From: Bog-473 sp963764305
GTDB taxonomy: Bacteria; Actinomycetota; Acidimicrobiia; Acidimicrobiales; RAAP-2
DNA: 64,000 nt
Direction of reading: 5' to 3'
NCBI GenBank assembly: GCA_963764305.1
Contig: CAVXSD010000008.1
Coordinates: 62,001 to 126,000, forward strand
Under the pieces are notes generated by a model. That model saw only the letters and a list, made by a program, of their open reading frames with translations, was not told the origin of the DNA and made no database searches. A program made the translations under genes and the position numbers. Below are positions 1 to 8,398 of the stretch, in pieces. The stretch's first letter is position 1; the number at the start of each line of letters is the position of its first letter.

Positions 1-155
1 TTTTCGTCTGGATGGGCCGGGCGGGGCGTGCGGGGCGCGTCCAAGCCGGCCAGCGCAACCTATTGACCCGGCGGCCGGCGCGCCAGTGGGTGCCGCCGGG
101 CCGCCGCCAGGCCGCCGTCGACCCCCCGGGCGGCGCCCCTCTGTAACGTCGCTCC

Positions 156-1577
156 ATGCAGAGTGCTGATGCCGTCGTGGTCGGCTCGGGACCCAACGGC
201 CTGGCCGCCGCGCTGACCCTGGCCCGGGCCGGCCTCGGGGTGGAGGTCTTCGAGGGCGAGCCGACCATCGGGGGCGGGACCCGCACCGAGGCCCTGACCC
301 TCGACGGCTTCCGTCACGACGTGTGCTCGGCGGTGCACCCGTCGCTGGTGGCCTCACCCTTCTTCCGTTCGCTCGACCTGGCCGCCCTCGGCATCGTGCT
401 GCGCCAGCCCGAGGTGGCCTTCGCCCATCCGCTCGGGGGCGGGCGGGCCGCCGCGCTGTACCGGGACGTCGGAGCGACGGCCTCGCACCTCGGCGGGGAC
501 GCCGCGGCGTACCGGGACCTGGTGGGGCCCCTGGTTGAGTGGCTGGACCGCATCGTGCCCTACGTCCTGGGCCCGATGCGCAGCATCCCGCGCGACCCGT
601 TGGCGCTCGCCCGCTTCGCGTTGGTCGGGACCCCGTCGGTGCAGCGCACGGCGCGCCGCTTCAACACCGATGCGGCCCGGGCCCTGCTCGCCGGCACGGC
701 GGCGCACTCCATGGAGCCGCTCACGGCCCCCTTGACCTCGGCTTTCGGTCTGCTGCTCACGGCATTGGGCCACGCCGGCGGCTGGCCCGTCGTGGAGGGA
801 GGGAGCGCGGCCATCACGCAGGGGTTGGCAAACGAGCTGCGGCGCCTGGGCGGCGTGGTACACACCGACAGCCGGGTCACCGCACTGGCCGAGCTTCCGC
901 CGGCCCGCGCCGTGCTGCTCGACACCTCGCCGCGGGCCTTCGTCGTGCTGGCCGGGACGCAGCTCTCCCGCCGGGCCGCCCGGCCGTGGGCGCGGTTCAA
1001 GCCCGGGGCGGGCACCTGCAAGGTGGACTGGGCGCTCGGCGGTCCGGTGCCCTGGGGGGCCGAGTCCTGTCGGCGCACGGTGACCGTCCACGTCGGGGGC
1101 ACGTTCGACGAGGTGGCCCGCGCCGAGGCCGACGTCCAGGCGGGGCGGCACGCCGAGCGACCCTTCGTGCTGGTGGCCCAACCCGGTGTGGTCGACCCGA
1201 CGCGTGCGCCCGAGGGGAAGCACACGCTGTGGGCCTACTGCCACGTGCCCAACGGCTCCTCCGTGGACATGACCGAGCGCATGGAGGCGCAGATCGAGCG
1301 CTTCGCCCCGGGCTTCCGCGACCTCGTACTGGCGCGCTCGGTGCGCACGGCCGCCGAGGCGGAATCGCACAACCCGAACCTGCTGGGTGGCGACGTCAAC
1401 GGCGGGGCGGCCACGCTGCGCCAGACGGTCTTCCGGCCGGTGGCCCGGTGGAACCCCTACCGGACGCCGGTCGAGGGTGTGTATCTCTGCTCGGCCTCGA
1501 CTCCGCCGGGGGGCGGCGTCCACGGGATGTGCGGTGTGGCGGCGGCCGAGGTGGCCCTGCGGGACCGCTTCGCGTAG
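156..1577 (+). CDS. FAD-dependent phytoene-desaturase-like oxidoreductase
   Basis: Predicted FAD-dependent oxidoreductase of the CrtI/phytoene dehydrogenase-like amine-oxidase superfamily, 473 aa. The N-terminus carries a classical dinucleotide-binding motif (VVGSGPNGLAAALTLARAG, residues about 8-26) followed by an acidic residue closing the fold (VEVFEGE). The C-terminal segment GVYLCSASTPPGGGVHGMCG (about residue 445) is the second FAD-contacting motif typical of the family. The middle is Ala/Leu-rich substrate-domain sequence without a signal peptide, so the enzyme is cytosolic or peripheral. No carotenoid genes adjoin it, so the substrate cannot be named; many actinobacterial paralogues are uncharacterised. 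No good Shine-Dalgarno precedes the ATG. It lies alone upstream of an IS481 insertion. Confidence 0.85.
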   Translation: MQSADAVVVGSGPNGLAAALTLARAGLGVEVFEGEPTIGGGTRTEALTLDGFRHDVCSAVHPSLVASPFFRSLDLAALGIVLRQPEVAFAHPLGGGRAAALYRDVGATASHLGGDAAAYRDLVGPLVEWLDRIVPYVLGPMRSIPRDPLALARFALVGTPSVQRTARRFNTDAARALLAGTAAHSMEPLTAPLTSAFGLLLTALGHAGGWPVVEGGSAAITQGLANELRRLGGVVHTDSRVTALAELPPARAVLLDTSPRAFVVLAGTQLSRRAARPWARFKPGAGTCKVDWALGGPVPWGAESCRRTVTVHVGGTFDEVARAEADVQAGRHAERPFVLVAQPGVVDPTRAPEGKHTLWAYCHVPNGSSVDMTERMEAQIERFAPGFRDLVLARSVRTAAEAESHNPNLLGGDVNGGAATLRQTVFRPVARWNPYRTPVEGVYLCSASTPPGGGVHGMCGVAAAEVALRDRFA

Positions 1578-1846
1578 ACCTCCGGGGTCGGTGGCGGAAG
1601 GCCTCAGGCGACGGTGACGACCGGGACCTCGCCGGTACCAGGGTTCGATCTCGTCGGCGACGCCGGGGTGATGCGGCCGCGCCGCGTGGTTGCGATCTCG
1701 GTGCGGGCTCCGTCGGGGCTTTGGCGGGAGGGCACCTTCCCGGCCCTCGGGGCCGAATTCGGGCCGCGAGGATTGGGCACTCCTGCCCGCGGGTATCTCC
1801 GCGTCGCACACTCGAGCGTCCATCGAGGACGTGACGAGGGAAGGAG

Positions 1847-1862
1847 GCAGGATGGTGAAGAG
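1847..1862. repeat. Target-site duplication, left copy (IS481)
   Basis: The 16-bp sequence GCAGGATGGTGAAGAG occurs here and again immediately right of the IS481 element. The left copy still follows a strong GGAAGGAGG ribosome binding site and contains the original ATG of the interrupted secreted-protein gene, which now reads only five codons before a TGA inside the element. Duplications up to about 15 bp are known for IS481-family insertions. Confidence 0.85.
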
Positions 1863-3138
1863 TGTCTGAGTTCATGAGATAGCGGACACATGTCGCGAGA
1901 CATCGTGGACACCCGACAGGGGGTGGCCCGATGGAGATCGCGGCGTACTTGGTCACGGCGGTTCTGTTCGAAGGGCGATCGGCTCGAGAGGTGGCCGCCG
2001 CGCACGGGGTGTCCAAGACGTGGGTCTATGAGCTGCTGGCCCGTTATCGGGCCGAGGGAGAGGCCGGGCTGGTGGCCCGATCCCGCCGACCGCGGCGAAC
2101 GCCGACCAAGGTCTCGCAGCGCTTCGAGGACGAGATCGTGCGCGTCCGCAAGGAGTTGGTCGAGGCCGGCTATGACGCCGGGGCCGAGACGATCCGGGTG
2201 CATCTGGCCCGGCGGCGGCGCACCCCGGTCCCGTCGGTGTCCACCATCTGGCGGGTGCTCAAGGCCCGGGGCTTCGTCACCGCCCAGCCCCACAAGCGCC
2301 CGAAGAGCTCCTACGTGCGCTTCAGCGCCGAGCTGCCCAACCAGTGCTGGCAGATGGACGTCACCCACGTGGCGCTGGCCAGCGGAACCGAGGTCGAGAT
2401 CTTGAACGTCATCGATGACCACTCCCGGCTGTGCGTGGCCTCGGTGGCCCGGCGGGTGACCAAGGCCCTCGACGTGGTCACCACCTTCCACGAGGCCGCC
2501 GCCCGCCACGGCTATCCGGCCGGCGTGCTGTCGGACAACGGCGCCATCTTCACCGCCGAGGCCCGCCACGGCGTCTGCGCCCTGGAGAGCGAGCTGCTCG
2601 AGCTGGGGATCAGCTTCCGCCACTCCAGGCCCTACCACCCGCAGACCTGCGGCAAGGTGGAGCGGTTCCACCAGACCATGAAGAAGCACCTGGCCGCCCA
2701 GAGGGCGGCGCGCTCAGTGGGGCGCTCTGCAGGCCCAGCTCGATGGCTTCGTCGACTACTACAACACCGTCCGCCCTCACCGGTCCCTGGGACGCCAGAC
2801 CCCGGCGGCGGCCTTCCGGGCCCGCAAGCAAGGCCAGGCCGGCCAACGCGCCGCTCTCGGTCATACCGCATTGCCGCATCCGCCAGGACAAGATCAACGC
2901 CGGCAACGTCACCTTGCGCTACCGGGGCCATCTCTACCACGTCGCCGTCGGCCGCCGTCACGAAGGCACCCGAGTGCTGGTGCTCATGGCCGACCGCGAC
3001 ATCCGGGTGCTCGCCACCGACGGCCAGACTGCTGCGCCGAATCACCCTGGACCCAAGCCGGCTCTACCAGCCCCTCGGCCCTTGAAGATCGTCCATGATG
3101 TCTCGCGACAACTGTCCGGGATGTCTCGCGACATCACA
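1863..3138 (+). mobile_element. IS481-family insertion sequence, degenerate
   Basis: A 1276-bp element bounded by TGT...ACA and by a 16-bp direct repeat. The two ends align in register over about 48 bp as imperfect inverted repeats: both begin TGT, share CGGACA at positions 21-26 and a block from about position 29 to 48. The shared inner block contains the palindrome ATGTCGCGAGACAT (or a one-base variant), present once at the left end and twice at the right end, a plausible transposase-binding box. The single transposase gene inside is frameshifted, so the copy is probably dead. Confidence 0.85.
1931..3085 (+). pseudogene. IS481 transposase, three frameshifts
   Basis: DDE transposase of the IS481 family. 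The N-terminal helix-turn-helix (SAREVAAAHGVSKTWVYELL) and the integrase core are readable: QMDVTHV supplies the first Asp, LSDNGAIF the second, GKVERFHQTM the Glu. After MKKHLAAQ near nt 2700 the homology moves to a second frame (LQAQLDGFVDYYNTVRPHRS), then to a third near 2850 (RIRQDKINAGNVTLRYRGHL), and back to the original frame near 3030 (LLRRITLDPSRLYQPL). Three frame changes in 1.15 kb make an active full-length enzyme unlikely unless these are sequencing errors. Confidence 0.85.
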
Positions 3139-3154
3139 GCAGGATGGTGAAGAG
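3139..3154. repeat. Target-site duplication, right copy (IS481)
   Basis: Second copy of GCAGGATGGTGAAGAG. It restores the start codon of the secreted-protein gene, but the DNA in front is now the IS end, which has no purine-rich ribosome binding site. Confidence 0.85.
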
Positions 3155-3467
3155 TCTTCGAACCGCCGTTGTACTGGGGGCGTTTGCCGTCGGAACGGTG
3201 CTCCTTCCGGCTGCCGCGGTCGGGGCCGTCCAGAACCCGACAACGGGCCAGCCGGGCACGACCCAGGGGTTCAATTGCGGAACTTCCACCGCCCCGGTCG
3301 AGCCGGGTCATGCGGCGAGCGCACCCGGTTCCGCCTTCAACGAGACGCGTCCGGGAACGGCGGGCACCATGTACGCCGGCAACGGGCCGGGGTCCACGGC
3401 GCATGCCGGCAGCACGGCCGCCGTCTCGCAATACGACACCGCTTGCCGCCGGCTCAGTTCGCCCTGA
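3144..3467 (+). CDS. Small secreted protein, separated from its RBS by IS481
   Basis: A 107-aa protein with a clear Sec signal peptide (KR-type N-region, hydrophobic core AVVLGAFAVGTVLLPAAAV, cleavage near AVGA at about residue 28). The mature part is rich in Gly, Thr, Ser and Pro with two Cys (GFNCGT and YDTACR) that could form a disulfide. It resembles short actinobacterial secreted proteins of unknown function with an NP-TTGQPG and APGSAFNE-type pattern. I cannot assign a role. The IS481 insertion duplicated the start codon but removed the ribosome binding site, so expression is doubtful. Its 3' end overlaps the convergent ABC-F gene by 14 bp. Confidence 0.6.
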   Translation: MVKSLRTAVVLGAFAVGTVLLPAAAVGAVQNPTTGQPGTTQGFNCGTSTAPVEPGHAASAPGSAFNETRPGTAGTMYAGNGPGSTAHAGSTAAVSQYDTACRRLSSP

Positions 3468-5122
3468 CCGACCCCGGCGCCGACGCGGCGAGCTCCACCC
3501 GGCGCGTCATGGTGACCGACTCGAGCAGGCGCCGGTCGTGGGAGACGAGGAGCAACGTCCCGCCGTAGCCGTCCAGCGCGGCCTCCAGCTGCTCGATGGC
3601 CGGGAGGTCGAGGTGGTTCGTCGGTTCGTCGAGGACGAGGAAGTTGACCCCGAGCGCGGCGAACGCGGCCAGTTCGGCTCGGGTGCGCTCACCCGGCGAC
3701 AGTAGGGCCGCCGAGCGGAGCACGGCGTCCGCGCCCAACCCGAATTTGGCCAGCTGTGATCGGGCCTGGTCGCGGCGGAGGCCAGTGGCGGCAGTGAACG
3801 CGTCGGCCAGCGAGGGGTGGTCGCCGAGGATACGCCGGTCCTGGGCGAGTTCGCCCACCACGACACTCGGACCCATTCGCCGCGTCCCTGCCGAGAGCGG
3901 GAGGCGGCCGAGCAGCGCCTCGACGAGTGTCGTCTTGCCCGACCCGTTGGGCCCGACGAGGGCGATCCGTTCCGCCCAGGCGACGTCCAGCGTGAACGGG
4001 CCCAGCGTGAAGTCGCCTCGCTCGACCACGGCGTCCTCCAGCCGGACGACGAGGTCGCCGGAGCGGGCCGCCTCGTTGATGGTGAAGCGCAGGTCCCAGC
4101 CCTCCCACGGCTTCTCGACGGCCTCCAGCGCGCCGAGCGCGCGCTCGGTGCGCCGGGCCCGCCCGGCCAGGGCCTCCGTCCGCTCGATGCGGAACTTCCG
4201 CTGCGCCTTGTCGTTGTCGCGCGGCTGTTTCTTCTCCCGGGCCACGCCTGCGGTGGCCCATTGGCGCTCGCGTTGGGCCCGACGGCGAAGCTCGGCACGT
4301 TGGGACTCGTAGACGTCGTAGGCCTCGGCGGCGTGCTCCTGATCGGCGGCACGCTCGCCCTGGTAGGCCGCCCAACCACCCCCGTAGACGGTGCCCGTCC
4401 GAGAGTGCGGGTCGAGTTCGAGGACGTCGGTCACGGTGCGTTCCAGGAAGGCCCGGTCGTGCGAGACGATGACCATCCCCCCGGTCCGCCGGGCCACGAT
4501 GTCCTCCAGTCTGGACAGTCCGCCGAAGTCGAGATCGTTGGTCGGCTCGTCCAACAGGGTGACGTCGAAACCGGCGAGCAGAATGGCCGCCAGCGCGACC
4601 CGTGCCTCCTGCCCGCCCGAGAGCATCGAGACCGGCTGCTCCGTGACGTCCGGGGGGAGGGCCACCTGCGCGCACACGCTGACGAGACGGGCCTCGAAGT
4701 CGCCGGCCGAGACGGCCTCGTAGCGCTCGAGCGCTGCCGCGTAGCGGTCATCGGCCCCGGTTCCCTCTTCAGCGAGGGAGGAGGCGGCGGCCGCGAGCTC
4801 CGTTTCCACGGCAGCCACTCCGGACCGTCGAGTGAGCGCTGCGCGCACGCTCTCGTCACCCGCTCGCCGCGTGTTCCTGGCTGAGGTAGCCGACGGTGGC
4901 CGAGGGCGGGTCCACCCGGACCTCGCCCGCGGTCGGGACCAGCAGCCCGGCCAGGATCTGCAGCAACGTCGACTTGCCGACTCCATTCGGGCCGACGACG
5001 CCGAGGCAGGTGGCCGGCCCGACGGAGAGCGACACGTCGTCGAGGACGGTGTGCCCCCCGAGCTCGTGACGGAGGTGGCGGGCGACCAGTGTCGCGTGCG
5101 GTGCGGCGGCGGGAGGATGCAC
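3454..5122 (-). CDS. ABC-F family ATPase (one frameshift)
   Basis: Soluble duplicated-ABC protein of the ABC-F class, which act on ribosomes in translation or antibiotic protection and have no membrane domain. NBD1 has Walker A GPNGVGKSTL, signature LSGGQEARVAL and Walker B LLDEPTNDLDF. A basic linker follows, and NBD2 has Walker A GPNGSGKTTL, signature LSPGERTRAEL and LVLDEPTNHLDL. The best start is the ATG at 5122 (HPPAAAPHATLVARHL), but that frame ends at SQEHAASG near 4857; homology resumes one frame over with RRAGDESVRAAL. A single-base indel near 4870 therefore breaks the frame. Apart from that the protein would be about 555 aa, normal for the family. Confidence 0.75.
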
Positions 5123-5344
5123 AGGGAGCTCCTGGACGGGTGCGGGATGACGGTGGATGTGGCCGGCCGCAGCGTGGTGCGGCCGCCGGACGCGTCGAGC
5201 TCTACCTCACGACGCTGAGTGTACCGCCACTGAGTTGGGGTCCATGGGCCGGCGCTTCTGTAGTGTCGTGCGGCCGGGTGGCGCGGGCTCCCGGACCGGG
5301 CCGACGCACAACATCGGACAAGGCCGACGCACAAGGGGGCAGGC

Positions 5345-7507
5345 ATGCCGATCGCCATCAACGACGAGCACCAGGAGCTCGGGGCATCCGTGCGTGGTGT
5401 CCTCGCCGATCACGGCGCCCTGGCAGCCAACCGGGCATTGCTCGAGGCGGACTCCGAGGCGCCCCCGTCATTCTGGAAGGACATGGCGGAGCTGGGCTGG
5501 CTGGGCATCCACCTACCCGAGGCGCACGGTGGCGCTGGTGCGGGGATCAGCGAATTGGTCGTGGTGCTCGACGAGATCGGTCGTCAGGCCGCGCCGGGCC
5601 CGTTCCTCCCCACAGTTTTGGCGTCTGCCGTCATCGCGGCGTGCGGGAACGAGGAGCAGCAGCGCGCATTCCTCCCCGGGTTGGACGACGGCAACGTCCT
5701 TGGGGCGCTCGGTCTCGGTGGGGCGCTCACGCTGCGAGACGGCACGCTCGACGGCGACGGCGGCGTCGTCCTTGGAGGGGCCGCGGCGGAGGTCCTCCTC
5801 CTGCGGGCGGGTGACGACGTCGTTGTGGTCAGGCGAAACGCCGAGGGACTGGCGTTCGGCGGCACCAAGAACCTGGACCCGTCGCGCCGGTCGGCATCAG
5901 TGACGGCGTCGTCCGTGGCCGTCGGCGACGGGGACGTGCTGGTTGGTGCGGTTCGGCGCGCCCGTGCGCTCGCCCGGACGCTCGGCGCGGCGGAGGCCGT
6001 CGGTGTCATGGCCGCCTGTACGGACGCTGCGGTGGCCTACGCCAAGGAGCGGGTGCAGTTCGGCCGGACGATCGGGACGTTTCAGGCCGTCAAACACCAT
6101 TGTGCTGACCTGCTCGTGGCAGCCGAGCTCGCAACGGCGGCCGTGTGGGACGCCGCCCGGGCCTCGGCTGATTCCCTCGAGGAGTTCGAGTTCGCCGCCG
6201 CCATGGCGGCACAGCTGGCCTTCGGGCCGGCTGTCCACAACGCCCAGATGAACATCCAGGTCCACGGTGGCATCGGATTCACCTGGGAGCACGACGCGCA
6301 CCTGTACCTGCGCCGGGCGCTTGTCCTCAACGCGGTCCTGGGCTCTCCGGACGACGCCGAGGACGTGATGGCGGCGGTTGCCCGTGGGACGACGCGTGAC
6401 GTCTCGCTCGATCTCCCGGCCGAGGCCGAAGCCATCCGGGCCGCGATCCGGGTCGACGCGCTGCGGATCGGCGCGCTAGGTGGAGCGGAGCAGCGAAAGG
6501 CACTGGTGGACTCTGGGCTGCTGGTGCCCCACTGGCCTGCGCCCTGGGGCCGCGCCGCGGGTGCCGTGGAGCAGATCGTGATCGACGAGGAGCTGCGTAC
6601 GGCCGGGGTCAAGGTGCCGGGTCTCGGCATCACCGGCTGGAACATCATGACGGTGAACCAGTACGCCACCGCGGACCAGGTCGAGCGATGGGTCTTCAAG
6701 ACCCTCATGGGGGAGTACGTCTGGTGCCAACTCTTCAGCGAACCCGATGCCGGATCGGATGCCGCTGCGGTGACGACGCGGGGGACGCGGGTGGAGGGCG
6801 GCTGGACGGTCAACGGCCAGAAGGTGTGGACGAGCGGCGCCCAGTACTGTCACCTCGGTCTGGCCACGGTGCGGACCGATCCCGACGCGCCGAAGCATGC
6901 CGGTATCACGACGATGGTGATCGACATGCACGCGCCGGGCGTAGAGGTGCGGCCCCTGCGTCAAATCACGGGCAACGCGGGCTTCAACGAGGTCTTCTTC
7001 AACGACGTGTTCGTCCCCGACGACGACGTGGTGGGGGCACCGAACGACGGGTGGACGGTGGCGCGCTCGACGCTCGGCAACGAACGGGTCTCTATCGGCG
7101 GGGGCATCGGCGGCATCTTCCCGCCGATGGACCTGCCGGCGCTGTACAAGAGCGGCGGGGACCGGGTGCCGGGCGCGGCGGCGCGCATCGGCGCCATCAT
7201 CACGAAGGAGCACGCGTTGAAGGTGCTGAACCTGCGCCGGGCACAACGGGCCGTCATGGGATCGGGTCCGGGGCCCGAGGGCAACGTCACGAAGCTGGTG
7301 CTGGCCGAGCACGGTCACGATCGGGCTCGCCTGCAGGCGGACCTCGTCGGCGCGCCCACCGCCTTCCTCGACGGCGAGGACGCCTTGGCCGGGTACTCCC
7401 AGCTCGCGACCCGGGCCATGTCGATCGCGGGCGGGACCTCCGAGATCACCCGGAACCAGATCGCGGAGCGCATCCTGGGGCTGCCCAGGGACCCGTTGAT
7501 CGCGTAG
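5345..7507 (+). CDS. Fused two-domain acyl-CoA dehydrogenase
   Basis: A 720-aa protein made of two acyl-CoA dehydrogenase units in tandem, a fusion common in actinobacteria and used in degradation of fatty acids or steroid side chains. Unit 1 (about 1-370) has ERVQFGRTIGTFQAVKHHCA and the C-terminal IQVHGGIGFTWEHDAHLYLR. Unit 2 (about 375-720) has the FAD/substrate motif QLFSEPDAGSDAAAVTTRG (about 460), WTVNGQKVWTSGAQ and the terminal MSIAGGTSEITRNQIAERIL. Flavin-dependent alpha,beta-dehydrogenation of an acyl-CoA is expected; the substrate is not evident. The ATG has a close AAGGGGG ribosome binding site. It is divergent from the ABC-F gene and stands alone. Confidence 0.88.
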   Translation: MPIAINDEHQELGASVRGVLADHGALAANRALLEADSEAPPSFWKDMAELGWLGIHLPEAHGGAGAGISELVVVLDEIGRQAAPGPFLPTVLASAVIAACGNEEQQRAFLPGLDDGNVLGALGLGGALTLRDGTLDGDGGVVLGGAAAEVLLLRAGDDVVVVRRNAEGLAFGGTKNLDPSRRSASVTASSVAVGDGDVLVGAVRRARALARTLGAAEAVGVMAACTDAAVAYAKERVQFGRTIGTFQAVKHHCADLLVAAELATAAVWDAARASADSLEEFEFAAAMAAQLAFGPAVHNAQMNIQVHGGIGFTWEHDAHLYLRRALVLNAVLGSPDDAEDVMAAVARGTTRDVSLDLPAEAEAIRAAIRVDALRIGALGGAEQRKALVDSGLLVPHWPAPWGRAAGAVEQIVIDEELRTAGVKVPGLGITGWNIMTVNQYATADQVERWVFKTLMGEYVWCQLFSEPDAGSDAAAVTTRGTRVEGGWTVNGQKVWTSGAQYCHLGLATVRTDPDAPKHAGITTMVIDMHAPGVEVRPLRQITGNAGFNEVFFNDVFVPDDDVVGAPNDGWTVARSTLGNERVSIGGGIGGIFPPMDLPALYKSGGDRVPGAAARIGAIITKEHALKVLNLRRAQRAVMGSGPGPEGNVTKLVLAEHGHDRARLQADLVGAPTAFLDGEDALAGYSQLATRAMSIAGGTSEITRNQIAERILGLPRDPLIA

Positions 7508-7612
7508 CACGCAGAGGCGAGGCGCCTCCCACTGGTGAAGCCGGCACGTGGTGGATCGGAACCGGACGCAGGTGGTGCTGGTCTTCGCCCGCCGCTGAGG
7601 TTCGGGTCCTGC

Positions 7613-8398
7613 TCACGGTCGGCCCAGCGTCGCCTCCAGGCCGCGCAGATCGCCGTCCTCGTCGGTCCAGGTCCGAACCGGGGCGTACCCGTGGTGCCCC
7701 AGCGGGCGACGGAGCAGATCGGCCTGGGCGCCGCCCAGCTCGAGCAGCAGGGCCCCGCCCGGCCGCAGGTAGCGGGGCGCGTCGGCGACGACCCTCCGCA
7801 GCACGTCGGTCCCGTCGAGGCCGCCGTCGTAGTGGGAGGCGTCCTCGAACCCGAGGGTGTCGCGCGGAAGCAGGCGCAACTCGGTGGACGGCACATAGGG
7901 CACCACGGCGACGACGACGTCTGTCTCGCCCCGCAGGTCGGGTGGCACGGCAGCGAACAGATCACCCCGGTAGGCCTCGATCCCGTTCTCCCGTGCGCAC
8001 GCGACGGCCCGGGCGTCGCGGTCCGTCGCGACGATGCGGGCCGATGGTCTCTGCGCCTTGAGCACCGCCGCGACCGCCCCCGAACCGGTGCACAGGTCGA
8101 TGGCGTTGCCCGTCTCGGGCAGCAACGCCGAGGCTCGGCGGGCCAACCCGAGGCTCTGCCAACGCGGGACGTAGACCCCCGGGTCGACGCGCACGGTGAG
8201 GTCGCCGAAGGCGGCATGGCCGGTGATCCAGGCCAGGGGTTCTCCCGACAGGCGCCGCCCGGCGAGCCTCTCCAGCAGCGACGGGTCACCACCCGCGCGT
8301 GCGGCGAGCTCATCGGCTTCCTCTGACGCCGCGACGAAGCCCGCCCGGGCCAGGCGGGTCGCCAGCGCGGCGACGACGGGTTCGGGTCGTGTCGTCAG
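7613..8398 (-). CDS. PrmC/HemK-like N5-glutamine methyltransferase homologue
   Basis: Class I SAM-dependent methyltransferase resembling the actinobacterial PrmC paralogues annotated as putative protein-(glutamine-N5) methyltransferases. Homology starts right after the upstream exporter stop codon (TTRPEPVVAALATRLARAG) and includes LAWITGHAAFGDLTV, the SAM motif AIDLCTGSGAVAAVL, and VPYVPSTELRLLP in place of the PrmC NPPY motif, which argues for another substrate. No ATG, GTG or TTG occurs in frame until residue about 69. A CTG at 8398 overlaps the preceding TGA as CTGA, the same geometry as ATGA coupling, so I place the start there. A GTG at 8194 would truncate the protein to 193 aa and lose the N-terminal domain. 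Confidence 0.7.
   Translation of the reverse strand: MTTRPEPVVAALATRLARAGFVAASEEADELAARAGGDPSLLERLAGRRLSGEPLAWITGHAAFGDLTVRVDPGVYVPRWQSLGLARRASALLPETGNAIDLCTGSGAVAAVLKAQRPSARIVATDRDARAVACARENGIEAYRGDLFAAVPPDLRGETDVVVAVVPYVPSTELRLLPRDTLGFEDASHYDGGLDGTDVLRRVVADAPRYLRPGGALLLELGGAQADLLRRPLGHHGYAPVRTWTDEDGDLRGLEATLGRP

Noticed and set aside
1640..1665. GGTTCGATCTC-like sequence resembling a tRNA T-loop
   Set aside because: No acceptor stem, D-loop or anticodon stem can be built around it.
354..1823. Long minus-strand frame opposite the first oxidoreductase
   Set aside because: High-GC shadow frame, rich in Arg/Gly/Pro, without any domain, while the plus-strand gene has clear FAD motifs.
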